A stretch of 42,716 nucleotides of DNA, taken from an uncultured Mycoplasmatota bacterium (lineage in GTDB: Bacteria > Bacillota_I > Bacilli_A > RF39 > UBA660). Each line of letters opens with the position of its first letter. Within the stretch, counting starts at the first letter, position 1. Under the pieces are notes generated by a model that saw only the letters and a list, made by a program, of their open reading frames with translations, was not told the DNA's origin and did not search any database. The position numbers and the translations under genes are program-made. Location: NCBI GenBank assembly GCA_946494345.1, contig CAMMBX010000003.1, positions 1 through 42,716 of the forward strand. Reading direction: 5' to 3'. Positions 1 through 9,829 of this stretch are shown piece by piece.

Positions 1-43
1 CTAGATTTTATCTAGGGTTGCAAGGGTTTTTATATTAAAACTG

Positions 44-259
44 TCAAACTAGGGTCTTTAATACAGCTGTAAATCTAGGGGTGAATTCTTCACAATGACT
101 ACAACCTGTTTGAACAATTTCTAAAATAAAACTTTCTTTATTATCTATCATGGTTTCAAGTTCACTATAACTAATATCAGTTATAGTTTTTTCATTATTA
201 CATCCTGTTAAAAATACTATAAATAATCCTATTAATAAATATTTAATTTTTCTTTTCAT
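44..259 (-). pseudogene. Thioredoxin-like lipoprotein, apparently truncated/frameshifted
   Basis: Lipobox-like LTGC signal and CSHC redox motif. ORF stops after FTAVLKTLV, while another frame continues FDSFNIKTLATLDKI up to the window edge. Confidence 0.5.
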
Positions 260-373
260 TTTATCACTACTTTCCTAAGTAATTATAGCAATTTTAGGTT
301 ATAAAAACAATAAATACTTTTCAAATTTAAAAAATTAATATATACTTAATATATAGTAAAGGGGTGTAGTTCT

Positions 374-1903
374 ATGATTTTAAGAAAGCCATATGCTCTT
401 TTAATTCAATATTTTCAAAGAATACATTTAGTATTAATATTAATTTGTGCTTATATATTTTATAAAATAATGTCATTACGTACTTTTGTGGCGAATTTTT
501 TGGATACAGAAAGTTATAATGCCTATTATGAACCAATAAGTGATCATATAAATTTCTTATTAATTATTGCCATAATAGCAGTTGTTGCTATTAGTATAGC
601 ATTGATAGTATTGTTACGTTATAAGAAAAAACCATGGAAGATATATTTAGTGCCAATTGTAGAATATATTTTTATGTTGGGTGTTTTGATCTATGTTAGA
701 AATTATTTTGATAGTTATAATGAATTATCTACTATTACCTCTATAATGGCTGGTAGAGACTTGTTAAATATAGTATCATTACCACAATATGCTGTTTTTA
801 TAATTTTGGGAATTAGATTTTTAGGAATTGATTTAAAAAAATTCGGTTTTAAACAAGATGAAGAATACTTTGATATCAAAGAAGAAGATAGAGAAGAATT
901 TGAAGTAAATATAGAATTTGATAAAGATAAGATAACAAGAACAGTTAAGAAGTTTTTTAGAAATGTTAAATATGTTTATTTTGAACATCAACTAGTATGT
1001 AATATACTTATCGCAATAGCAGCAGTTTCATTAACAGGATATACTTATTATTATTTTGGAGTTTTGCATAGAACTTATAGAGAAGGTAATACATTTTCAG
1101 CTAATTATTATGATATAACAGTTAATAATAGTTATTTAACTGATAGAGATAGTAGAGGGGATGTTATTAATAAAAACTATAATTACTTAGTTGTTAATCT
1201 TACTGTTAAAAATAATTCATCTAAAAGAGATATTAATCTAGATAGATTTAGAATTATGAATAGAAGCGAAGAATTTCGCTATGTTAGTAGACTTTATGAT
1301 AATTTTACTGATTTAGGTAAAGTTTATAATAACAGAGAATTAAATACAGGTGATGATACAACATTTATTTTGGTATATCAAGTTCCTAAGGACTTAAATG
1401 AAAAAAGGTATGTTTTATATTATCCTGATGTTACAAGTGGTATTTTACTTAAAAAAGTAAAACTTAGTGTAAATGATGTAACAGAATTGAAGACAGTAGC
1501 AGAAGCTAAATTAACTGAAGAAATGACTTTCCCTGATGGGGATACTTTAAGAGTAACTAACTTTAATATAACTAATGAAACAACTTATAATAGATATTCT
1601 TGCGATAATGTAAGTTGTGGTACTATGGATTTACCACTTACATCAAGTAATAAAATATTAGAAATATCTTTTGTAAGTAATAATTTTACAGGTGAAAGTT
1701 TGGTTGACTTTTCCAGTATATATGCTAAAATTAGATATGAGGATAGTAATGGTAAGATGCAGAATATAAATCCTAATTCTTTAGTAAATAACTATAATGG
1801 TAATTATGCTTATTATAGTTTACCTAATGATATTAAAGAAGATGGGTCCTTAGATTTAATCTTTACTTTTAGGAATGAACAATATGTGTATCATTTGAAT
1901 TAA
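374..1903 (+). CDS. Polytopic membrane protein with C-terminal extracytoplasmic DUF4352-like/Ig-like region
   Basis: ORF with RBS (AAAGGGG), several hydrophobic helices, then a beta-rich region (YLVVNLTVKNNSSKRDINLDRFRI). Confidence 0.75.
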   Translation: MILRKPYALLIQYFQRIHLVLILICAYIFYKIMSLRTFVANFLDTESYNAYYEPISDHINFLLIIAIIAVVAISIALIVLLRYKKKPWKIYLVPIVEYIFMLGVLIYVRNYFDSYNELSTITSIMAGRDLLNIVSLPQYAVFIILGIRFLGIDLKKFGFKQDEEYFDIKEEDREEFEVNIEFDKDKITRTVKKFFRNVKYVYFEHQLVCNILIAIAAVSLTGYTYYYFGVLHRTYREGNTFSANYYDITVNNSYLTDRDSRGDVINKNYNYLVVNLTVKNNSSKRDINLDRFRIMNRSEEFRYVSRLYDNFTDLGKVYNNRELNTGDDTTFILVYQVPKDLNEKRYVLYYPDVTSGILLKKVKLSVNDVTELKTVAEAKLTEEMTFPDGDTLRVTNFNITNETTYNRYSCDNVSCGTMDLPLTSSNKILEISFVSNNFTGESLVDFSSIYAKIRYEDSNGKMQNINPNSLVNNYNGNYAYYSLPNDIKEDGSLDLIFTFRNEQYVYHLN

Positions 1904-1917
1904 GAGGAGCGTTGGTT

Positions 1918-3756
1918 ATGAATAGTAAAAAGAAAAAAATTAATAAGAAAAAAATAATTAGGATAGCAGTTATAGTATTAATAATTGTTGTAGTTGTTTT
2001 ATTGGTATGGTTTTTATATTTTTATCCACGTCAAGTTTTCAGAAATAATGAAAAACTATTAAGTGAAGCTGGTGAGAGATATTATGAAATTAATAGTACT
2101 CGTCTTCCTCAAGAGGAAGGACGAGTTGTTTCCGTTACTTTAGATACTTTAGTTAAACAAGATTATCTAGATGGTTTATATACAGCATATGGTAATAAAT
2201 TGTGTGATTTAAAGGAGTCTAATGTTAAAGCGGTTATTAGAAATGGTGATTATCAATATTATACATATTTAAAATGTGGTAATTTTGAGTCTGATGTTGA
2301 TCATGAAGGGCCTGAAATTACTTTAAATGGAGATACTACAGTTAGACTAAACAGGGGAGAAGAGTATGTTGAAGCTGGTGTTAAAAGTGTTAGAGATAAT
2401 ACTGATGGTGAAATGAGTGTAGATAGTGTTAAAATAAGAGGAGAAGTTAATGTAAATCAAGTAGGAACTTATGAAATAACATATACAGCGACTGATAGTT
2501 TGAGTAATGAAAATACTGTTACAAGAAAAGTTATTGTAGAAGAGTCTCTTAGTAATGTAGTGAAGAGTGCAACTAAAGATTCTAATAATTACTATAAAGG
2601 TGAAGCGGAAAATAATTATGTAATGTTTAATAATATGGTCTTTAGAATTGTAAAAGTAAATGATAATGATACTGTTACAATTGCTAGTGATGAGTTATTA
2701 GCTAATGTTGATTATACTAATGATGGTAGATTTGCTGATAGTTCATTAGATTCTTGGTTAAATGATTATTTCTATAATCTTTTAGAAGATAAATTTAAAG
2801 ATTTAATTGTTTCTTCTAAATGGTGTGATGATGTTATTAGTAATGATAATTATATGACAACTGAATGTAGTAGAACTAGTGCTAAGAGAAATGTTGGTAT
2901 TTTATCTATTCAAGATTATAATAATACTTTACAAGATGATGTTAGTTTCTTAGATTTTTCTGGTATTGTATGGTATGCTAATTTAGGTGAAGATAATAAT
3001 CCTTGGACAGTAACAAGTATTTTAGCATATCCATTAAAATCTGAACCTATGAATAAAGAGTATTTATTTAATGTAAGACCTGCTGTTACTCTTAAAAAGA
3101 ATACAAAAGTATTAGATGGTGATGGTAGTGCTGCTAATCCATATATTTTAGTTGAAAATAATAGTGCACGTAGAAATACTAATGTTAATGAAAGACAAGT
3201 AGGTGAATATATTAATTATTCTGGTTATACTTGGAGAATAGCTGGTTTTGATGGTGATAAGACTGAAATAATTATGACTGGTGTTGCTGCTAATAATGGT
3301 ATTGAAGTTGAAATTGGTTATGAAAATAAAGGTGCTAAAGTATATAATCCTAATAAAGAAGGTAATATTGGCTATAAAGTAATCAATGAAATAACTAGAT
3401 ATGTTTCTACTGATTTATTTGCAAGAACAAAAATTACAGTTCCTATTTATGATAATAGAGTTACTTATAATGGAGATAATGATGAAAAAACTTATAATAA
3501 TATAATTACTATTCCATCAACATTTGATATTTTTTCATCAAAGGGTTATGCTAGTAGTAGCAGTGGTTATTGGCTAATTGATTCATCTAGAGAAGATAAT
3601 GTTAAAACACTTATGAATCCAGTAGGTACTGTTAGTTATACACCTGTTACTGATGATTTTACAGCTGGAGTTAAGGTAAAGGCATACTTAAAAGATGATG
3701 TATATATTACTGATGGTACTGGTATATTGACTGATCCATATGTAATAAGTGATTAG
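1918..3756 (+). CDS. Single-TM surface protein: pilin-like N-terminal region, DUF5011/HYR-like domain, two tandem copies of a DUF6273-like domain
   Basis: ATG at 1918 after AGAGGAG. N-terminal TM; 'DHEGPEITLNGDTTVRLNRGEEYVEAGV' is DUF5011-like. Repeat ends 'VRPAVTLKKNTKVLDGDGSAANPYIL' and 'VKVKAYLKDDVYITDGTGILTDPYVI'. Confidence 0.7.
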   Translation: MNSKKKKINKKKIIRIAVIVLIIVVVVLLVWFLYFYPRQVFRNNEKLLSEAGERYYEINSTRLPQEEGRVVSVTLDTLVKQDYLDGLYTAYGNKLCDLKESNVKAVIRNGDYQYYTYLKCGNFESDVDHEGPEITLNGDTTVRLNRGEEYVEAGVKSVRDNTDGEMSVDSVKIRGEVNVNQVGTYEITYTATDSLSNENTVTRKVIVEESLSNVVKSATKDSNNYYKGEAENNYVMFNNMVFRIVKVNDNDTVTIASDELLANVDYTNDGRFADSSLDSWLNDYFYNLLEDKFKDLIVSSKWCDDVISNDNYMTTECSRTSAKRNVGILSIQDYNNTLQDDVSFLDFSGIVWYANLGEDNNPWTVTSILAYPLKSEPMNKEYLFNVRPAVTLKKNTKVLDGDGSAANPYILVENNSARRNTNVNERQVGEYINYSGYTWRIAGFDGDKTEIIMTGVAANNGIEVEIGYENKGAKVYNPNKEGNIGYKVINEITRYVSTDLFARTKITVPIYDNRVTYNGDNDEKTYNNIITIPSTFDIFSSKGYASSSSGYWLIDSSREDNVKTLMNPVGTVSYTPVTDDFTAGVKVKAYLKDDVYITDGTGILTDPYVISD

Positions 3757-3772
3757 TGTTAGGAGAAGTACA

Positions 3773-4555
3773 ATGAAGAAAAAAATGATAATTGCATTGA
3801 GTATATTAATTGTTATTGTTGCAATTGCTTTAGTTTTCGTGTATTATAAAGTTAACTTCAGAACAAGTGATTTTGCTGTTTTGGATGAAACTGATAAGAT
3901 AGAGGATGCTAAGCAATATGGTGATGAGGTTGTAGGATGGCTTAGAGTTGAAGGTACTAATATTGATTTGCCTTTAATAAAGATAAACGAAGATACAGAT
4001 GTTTATAACGATGCCTACGATTTTGCCTGGACTAATTCTATTCCTGATGGTACAGGTAATCGTCCTGCCTATATTTCTCATAATGTTAGAAATGTGTCTC
4101 GCAATCCTATAGTTGGCGATGATACAATGACAAGATTTGAACAACTGATGTCATTTATTTATCCTGACTTTATTAAAGATAATCAGTTTATCGAGTTCAC
4201 AGATAGTGAAGGCGCTACTAGTTTATATAGAATTTATGCTGTTGCATTATTAGAAGATGATCAGAATGCTTCTTTTAGCGATACTTATACTGATGAAGAA
4301 CAAAGAAGGTATATTAAGAAAGCTAAAAGAGAAAGCATGTATGATATAGATGTTGATGTTAATGAAGATGATTTAATGTTGACGTTATTTACTTGCACTA
4401 GGTTTTATGGTGCATATACTAGCTATTCTTTTAGAGTTGATGCTAGAAAGTTAAGGGAAGGTGAGGATAAAATATACGCAAAAGTAGAGACTAACAAGAA
4501 TTATGAAAAAATAAAGGAAAGGATGGAAGAAGGTGAAAATAATGAAGAAGTATAA
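3773..4555 (+). CDS. Sortase, class B-like
   Basis: N-terminal TM, GWLRVEGTNIDLPL, catalytic His (AYISHN), TLFTCTRF Cys motif and downstream Arg (YSFRVDARK). RBS AGGAG before ATG 3773. Confidence 0.88.
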   Translation: MKKKMIIALSILIVIVAIALVFVYYKVNFRTSDFAVLDETDKIEDAKQYGDEVVGWLRVEGTNIDLPLIKINEDTDVYNDAYDFAWTNSIPDGTGNRPAYISHNVRNVSRNPIVGDDTMTRFEQLMSFIYPDFIKDNQFIEFTDSEGATSLYRIYAVALLEDDQNASFSDTYTDEEQRRYIKKAKRESMYDIDVDVNEDDLMLTLFTCTRFYGAYTSYSFRVDARKLREGEDKIYAKVETNKNYEKIKERMEEGENNEEV

Positions 4556-7256
4556 AATTATATTAGCAGTAGTTGTAATTGGTCTTTGTGCTACTTTTGG
4601 AGTTTTAGCTAATACAACTTCAGTTGATGCTGCTAATAATGAATGTTCTACGGGTTATACTAAGAAAACTTATATAAATAAGATTGGGTATGAGATTTCT
4701 GGCAATACTGTATCTTTTACTGGTGCTAAAGGATTAATGTATTCAGTAAGTTATGATTCTAGTGAAGTGAGAAATCATATTGATAATAGTGGAAATTTCT
4801 CAATTACTGTTCCAGATGAGTATGCAAGTGGAAAAATTGTCGTTACATTTTATCTTGATGAAGATGATGGTGTATGTGATGGTGGTATAGAAGTTGGAGG
4901 TATGGAATTTTATCTTGATGAGGCTTCTTATAACCAATTATATAACGATAGTTTATGTGCGAATTATCGTAGTAGATGGTCTAATAATAAGACTATGAGA
5001 GAGGCAGTTCCATATTGTTTTACTGAATACGTATCTATACAATATTCTTATAATGATGTAAGTAGTTGGGTTAATGATGCAGAAAGACTTTATAATTTAC
5101 AACAACATGGTAGTAGTGCGATTGTTCAAGATCCTTCTTATAAAAATGTTGATGATGTAGAAAATACTGAGAAATTAGTTTGTGATGCTTTTAGTAATAA
5201 TAATTATGAAACTATGCATAAATATAGTCATATGCAAACAAATACAGTTAATAATTGTACAACTACTTGTAAAGAGGAAGTTGAAGTAAACTTTAGTGAT
5301 CCTGTGGCAACACAAGCTGGATTATGTTTCCAATATTTAATAGAGATTAAATCTAAAGTAACTTGTGATAGTATTTATACAGCTCCTATGCCTAGTAGAC
5401 CTGGTGTTTGTGTACCTACAGCTTTTTGTGAATATAGTGCTAGTTCTACAAGTGACAAAGGTGGTCCTAGTGAGGATTTTGATGAGTGTGTTAATCAATG
5501 TGATGGTGGTGAATATACTCAAAAGTGTATAGATTCATGCTATACTAAAGTTTATGGAAAAGATAATACTGATACTGTTACACAAACTGCTTTTGGTGAA
5601 GTTGGTAATTCTATATTAACATTTGATCTTAATTCTACTATGTTTGATGGAACAGATAATGCTAAATTACTTGCTAATGGATGTATAGATCCTAAAAATG
5701 CTCCTTATTCTCAAGCTGCTGATTTATATAATCAACATCAAAGAGATCCTGGTGGTTATTATGAAATAGTAAATGGTAGAACAGTATGGAAAAAGGACAA
5801 TAATTCTGCTTGTCCTAGTGATATTGGACAATACTATTTTAGAAGTGTTGATGCTACTTTAAATACAATGCATGAGCTTCGTGGAGATTATTCACAAGGT
5901 GCTGGAAATAAAACATATAGAGCTAATGGAGAAGGAATTCTTTATAGATATTTAAGAAATAATCATGAAGATGTTTGTACTGATGATTGTACATGGATTA
6001 ACAATTGTAGTTCTAATACAGTATTAACAGAGTATCTAGCTGAACAACAATATCAACAAGCTTTAGCTGAATACAATAGTAAAAAGGCTGCTTGTGAATC
6101 TGGTACTGCTGTTTGTAGTAATGAAACTACTGATTATAAGATAGTTGTTGATAATATTGATACAAATACTAGTAATGGTGATGATAAAGAAGATTTCACA
6201 TCTTCACAAAAATTAAATAGCACTAATGTTACAGGAGCTTTTCCTGATATGGTTATTTTAACTGATGGAAGTTGTGAAGATGGACAAAGTGATCCATGGA
6301 ATTATCACAATATTATTACATTCCCTGGTACTTGGGTAAATAATAAGACAGGTCAAACTGTTCATTCAATGGATCCAGGACATGAAGATTTCTATACTTA
6401 TGTTGGTAATGAATATTGTACTAAACTAAATTCTGTTCCTATTAATACTGCATGGTATGATTGGAAAGTTAATCAAAATGGTGATCAGGGTGCTTTAACT
6501 GATTCACGGAAAAATCAAATTAGTAATAATATTGATATGAATATCAATGGTCATATTGATAATTATGGTTACTTTGGTTGGGATTTTGATGTTAGTTGTT
6601 TCTATGCTATAGGATCTCCTGAGGAAAGTTGTCCTCCAACTGATCCAAATTTCCCTGATTGTGAAGGTACTCCTACTCCGGATGATCCTGTTCCAGATCC
6701 TGATGGTCCAGGTGGTGATCCAGGGGATTCTCCAGTAAATGAATATGAATTTAGATCAGTTGCACTTGATAATGTTTTCCCATCTAGTACTGATGAAGAA
6801 AGAGAAATTGGATTTAACTGGACTTGTGCTGCTACTAACTTGGAAAATACTGATTATCTAATTCAACCAGTGACTGTTATGAATAATATTCAAGCTTTAG
6901 GTGATAGTATTTATGATGGTGAAGAATATTTGGATTATCATGTTAGACTAACTCCTGAAACAATGAGAAAAGTAAGAAATTATAATGATGATTATGATAG
7001 TTATACTGAACCAACTAGTGATAATAGTAATGAAGTGTTAACAGCTGGTAATAAGAAAACAGCAGGTATTACTGTTTATCGTAGTTATTTACTTCATAAA
7101 GTTCTTAATAGTAATGAATTATTAAGAAGTGGTGTTATTGGATGTAATAATGAAGAGAATGGAAGTTGTCCTAGAGGAACTGCTGCTATTGATACTACTA
7201 CAAGTTGTTATAATGAATATATGGCACAATCTGCTGTATTGAAAGGAGCTAATTAA
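4542..7256 (+). CDS. Large Cys-rich secreted protein with Pro/Asp/Gly-rich linker
   Basis: Signal peptide; about 30 Cys in the mature part; linker TPTPDDPVPDPDGPGGDPGDSP; no C-terminal sorting signal. Start overlaps the sortase 3' end. Confidence 0.75.
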   Translation: MKKYKIILAVVVIGLCATFGVLANTTSVDAANNECSTGYTKKTYINKIGYEISGNTVSFTGAKGLMYSVSYDSSEVRNHIDNSGNFSITVPDEYASGKIVVTFYLDEDDGVCDGGIEVGGMEFYLDEASYNQLYNDSLCANYRSRWSNNKTMREAVPYCFTEYVSIQYSYNDVSSWVNDAERLYNLQQHGSSAIVQDPSYKNVDDVENTEKLVCDAFSNNNYETMHKYSHMQTNTVNNCTTTCKEEVEVNFSDPVATQAGLCFQYLIEIKSKVTCDSIYTAPMPSRPGVCVPTAFCEYSASSTSDKGGPSEDFDECVNQCDGGEYTQKCIDSCYTKVYGKDNTDTVTQTAFGEVGNSILTFDLNSTMFDGTDNAKLLANGCIDPKNAPYSQAADLYNQHQRDPGGYYEIVNGRTVWKKDNNSACPSDIGQYYFRSVDATLNTMHELRGDYSQGAGNKTYRANGEGILYRYLRNNHEDVCTDDCTWINNCSSNTVLTEYLAEQQYQQALAEYNSKKAACESGTAVCSNETTDYKIVVDNIDTNTSNGDDKEDFTSSQKLNSTNVTGAFPDMVILTDGSCEDGQSDPWNYHNIITFPGTWVNNKTGQTVHSMDPGHEDFYTYVGNEYCTKLNSVPINTAWYDWKVNQNGDQGALTDSRKNQISNNIDMNINGHIDNYGYFGWDFDVSCFYAIGSPEESCPPTDPNFPDCEGTPTPDDPVPDPDGPGGDPGDSPVNEYEFRSVALDNVFPSSTDEEREIGFNWTCAATNLENTDYLIQPVTVMNNIQALGDSIYDGEEYLDYHVRLTPETMRKVRNYNDDYDSYTEPTSDNSNEVLTAGNKKTAGITVYRSYLLHKVLNSNELLRSGVIGCNNEENGSCPRGTAAIDTTTSCYNEYMAQSAVLKGAN

Positions 7257-7258
7257 TT

Positions 7259-7720
7259 ATGAGTAAAGGTATGTTAATTGTTGGTATTATCCTTTTAGCT
7301 ATTATTACTTTTGGGGTTGTTAATATAGTTCAAAATTATCAAACTGGTAATGAGCTAGATTACTATTTATTAAGAGAAACGACTGAAGCGGCAATGACTG
7401 ATGCAGTAGACGTTGGTTATTACCGCTTGAGCGGTCTACTTAGAATAGATAAAGAAAAATTTGTAGAGAGTTTTGTTAGACGTTTTTCTGAGAATGTTTC
7501 TAATAGTCGTACTTATGATATTGGCTTTTATGATATTAATGAAACACCACCTAAAGTTAGTGTTTTAGTTAAATCAGAAACTGCTGCTAGTATTAATGGT
7601 GAATCTTTAACTTTATCTAATAAAATTGATGTAATATTAGAGTCTAAATATCATGAAAATCAATATGTAACAAAAATGACTAGAGCTGGACAACTTGATT
7701 ATAGTGATGTTGATAGATAA
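7259..7720 (+). CDS. TadE-like / minor pseudopilin-like protein (DUF5411-like)
   Basis: N-terminal TM then 'YYLLRETTEAAMTDAVD', with an extracytoplasmic C-terminus. Position in Tad module. Confidence 0.5.
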   Translation: MSKGMLIVGIILLAIITFGVVNIVQNYQTGNELDYYLLRETTEAAMTDAVDVGYYRLSGLLRIDKEKFVESFVRRFSENVSNSRTYDIGFYDINETPPKVSVLVKSETAASINGESLTLSNKIDVILESKYHENQYVTKMTRAGQLDYSDVDR

Positions 7721-7741
7721 AAAGAATGAGGAGGATGTTTG

Positions 7742-8566
7742 ATGAATAATTTAGTGATTGGAATAAAAAAATTCTTAACTAATAAAAATACTGTTACTGT
7801 TGTTGGTGTTATTCTTGCAATTGTAATCCTTTATGTTGGATATAATATGCGAATTAATCAGGCAATAACACCTGTTACTGTTCCTTATGCTACAGAAACT
7901 ATAAAGGCTAGAACACAAATAACTGAGGATATGATAAGTACTATGGAAATTCCTCAATCAATGGTAACTGATGATATAATTACAAATAGTGCTGATGTTA
8001 TAGATATGTATGCAAATGGAGATAGTGTTATACCTGAAGGTAGTTTATTTTATACGAGATGTGTAGTGTCTCGAGATCAATTACCTGATAGTATAATTTT
8101 AAATTATCCTAAGGGATATGTTTTATATAACTTAGATGTTGATATGGCTAGTACATATAGTAACTCTATTTATCCAGATAATTATATTGATATTTATTTG
8201 AAAGTTCAAAATGCTGAAGGTAATGAAAATGGAGTTATTGCTGAAGATAGAATCATGGTTGGTAAACTATTATCTAATGTTAAAGTTTTAGCTGTATTCG
8301 ATAGTAATGGTAATAATGTTTTTGCTGACCTTGAAGAAAAAACTGAGCCTGCCCAAATAATCTTTGCGGTACCTGAAGAGTATCATATCTTACTTCGTAA
8401 AGCTAGTTTCTTAAGAGCTTATGAATCTGAGATTATTCCTGTTCCTACTGCAGAGTCTTTGGAAGATGAACCAGGAGATGTAACTTTATCTAGTGAGGAT
8501 TTAAGAAACTTTATTAATAATGTTACTGCTATGACAGAAGAAGATTTATCTTATACACAACAATAA
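7742..8566 (+). CDS. CpaB/RcpC-like SAF-domain protein
   Basis: TM followed by SAF-like 'VPYATETIKARTQITEDMISTMEIPQ'. RBS GAGGAGG before ATG 7742. Directly upstream of CpaF-like gene. Confidence 0.75.
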   Translation: MNNLVIGIKKFLTNKNTVTVVGVILAIVILYVGYNMRINQAITPVTVPYATETIKARTQITEDMISTMEIPQSMVTDDIITNSADVIDMYANGDSVIPEGSLFYTRCVVSRDQLPDSIILNYPKGYVLYNLDVDMASTYSNSIYPDNYIDIYLKVQNAEGNENGVIAEDRIMVGKLLSNVKVLAVFDSNGNNVFADLEEKTEPAQIIFAVPEEYHILLRKASFLRAYESEIIPVPTAESLEDEPGDVTLSSEDLRNFINNVTAMTEEDLSYTQQ

Positions 8567-8587
8567 AAAGAAAAGGGGTATGATTTT

Positions 8588-9814
8588 ATGAATGATTCCA
8601 TTTTTGATAAGTTGGATTTTGGACTTTTTGAACCATTAATTAAAGATGATGATATAACTGATATTTCTTATTGTAATCACGGACAAATTTGGATTCGTTC
8701 TTTAACCCAAGGTTCTAAAAGAGTAGAAATTGAAGGGCTAAATGATGCTTTTGTAGAGAAGTTAGCCTTTCAATGTTCTAATGTTATGGGAACTACATTT
8801 AATAATGCTAAACCATTTTTGGATGCTGAATCTACAGAACTTCGTCTTAACTTTGTTCATGATTCTATTGCTACTAACGGTATTGCAGTAGTTATTCGTA
8901 AAACACCAGCTAAGATTAGGTTATCTAGAGAAAAGTTACTTAAAGAAGATTATTTTACTGCTAACATTCATGACATTTTAATGAAATGTGTTGAAGGACA
9001 TTGTAATATTATGGTTAGTGGTGAGACTGGTTCTGGTAAGACTGAGTTTGTTAAATATTTGGCCAGTCATACTAAAGAAGATGAAAAGATTATTACAATT
9101 GAAGATACTTTGGAACTTCACTTAGATAAAATCTTTCCACATCGAGATATCGTAGCGATGAAAACAAATAACGTTGCCAGTTATTCTGATGTATTAGTTA
9201 CTTGTATGAGACAAAACCCAAAATGGATTTTATTATCAGAGGTACGTAGTGCTGAAGCAGTTACAGCTGTTCGTAACTCAATATCATCAGGACATAACAT
9301 TTTGTCAACAATTCATGCTGATAAAGCAAGTGCTATTCCTTATCGTATGTATTCACTTCTTGAAAGTGATATTGATGTGGATCAGTTCTTAACAACAATT
9401 TATCGTTATATTCAATTAGGAGTTCATATTAAAGCTTATTATAGTAAAGAATATGGTCAGTTTCACCGTGAAGTTGATGAGGTTGTTGAGTTTTATGTTG
9501 ATGATGATAATAAACCTCAGTCTCATATTCTTTATCAGAAGACTTTTGGTAAGGCTCCTGTTCAAAATATGCCTACTAAACATTTAAAAGAGTATTTAGA
9601 GAATCAAAATATCTTTATTGATAATCTATTTACTAAGGGGGATTCAATGAATGCAGTTAATAATGAAGTTAATAATGAAGTTAATAATATTGTTACACCT
9701 AGTGTGCAACAATCTACGGTTAATGTGGTAGAATCTCCTAATTTTGCTAATACTGTTAATACTGTTAATCAAGCGCCACAGCCTAAGGCTCCATTTCCTA
9801 CTGAGATAGTTTAA
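8588..9814 (+). CDS. CpaF/TadA (VirB11-superfamily) secretion ATPase
   Basis: Walker A GETGSGKTE, IITIEDTLEL, and 'LVTCMRQNPKWILLSEVRSAEA' typical of CpaF/VirB11 ATPases. Asn/Val-rich C-terminal tail. Confidence 0.92.
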   Translation: MNDSIFDKLDFGLFEPLIKDDDITDISYCNHGQIWIRSLTQGSKRVEIEGLNDAFVEKLAFQCSNVMGTTFNNAKPFLDAESTELRLNFVHDSIATNGIAVVIRKTPAKIRLSREKLLKEDYFTANIHDILMKCVEGHCNIMVSGETGSGKTEFVKYLASHTKEDEKIITIEDTLELHLDKIFPHRDIVAMKTNNVASYSDVLVTCMRQNPKWILLSEVRSAEAVTAVRNSISSGHNILSTIHADKASAIPYRMYSLLESDIDVDQFLTTIYRYIQLGVHIKAYYSKEYGQFHREVDEVVEFYVDDDNKPQSHILYQKTFGKAPVQNMPTKHLKEYLENQNIFIDNLFTKGDSMNAVNNEVNNEVNNIVTPSVQQSTVNVVESPNFANTVNTVNQAPQPKAPFPTEIV

Positions 9815-9829
9815 GAGAGGAGGAATTTC

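Noticed and set aside
5337-5522. Antisense 61-aa ORF
   Set aside because: Lies fully inside the Cys-rich protein on the opposite strand; low-complexity translation, no convincing RBS.
7775-7957. Antisense 60-aa ORF
   Set aside because: Embedded in the CpaB-like gene; chance ORF in AT-rich coding DNA.
9655-9690. Short GTTAATAATGAA repeats
   Set aside because: In-frame Asn/Val-rich coding repeat of the CpaF-like tail, not a CRISPR or regulatory array.
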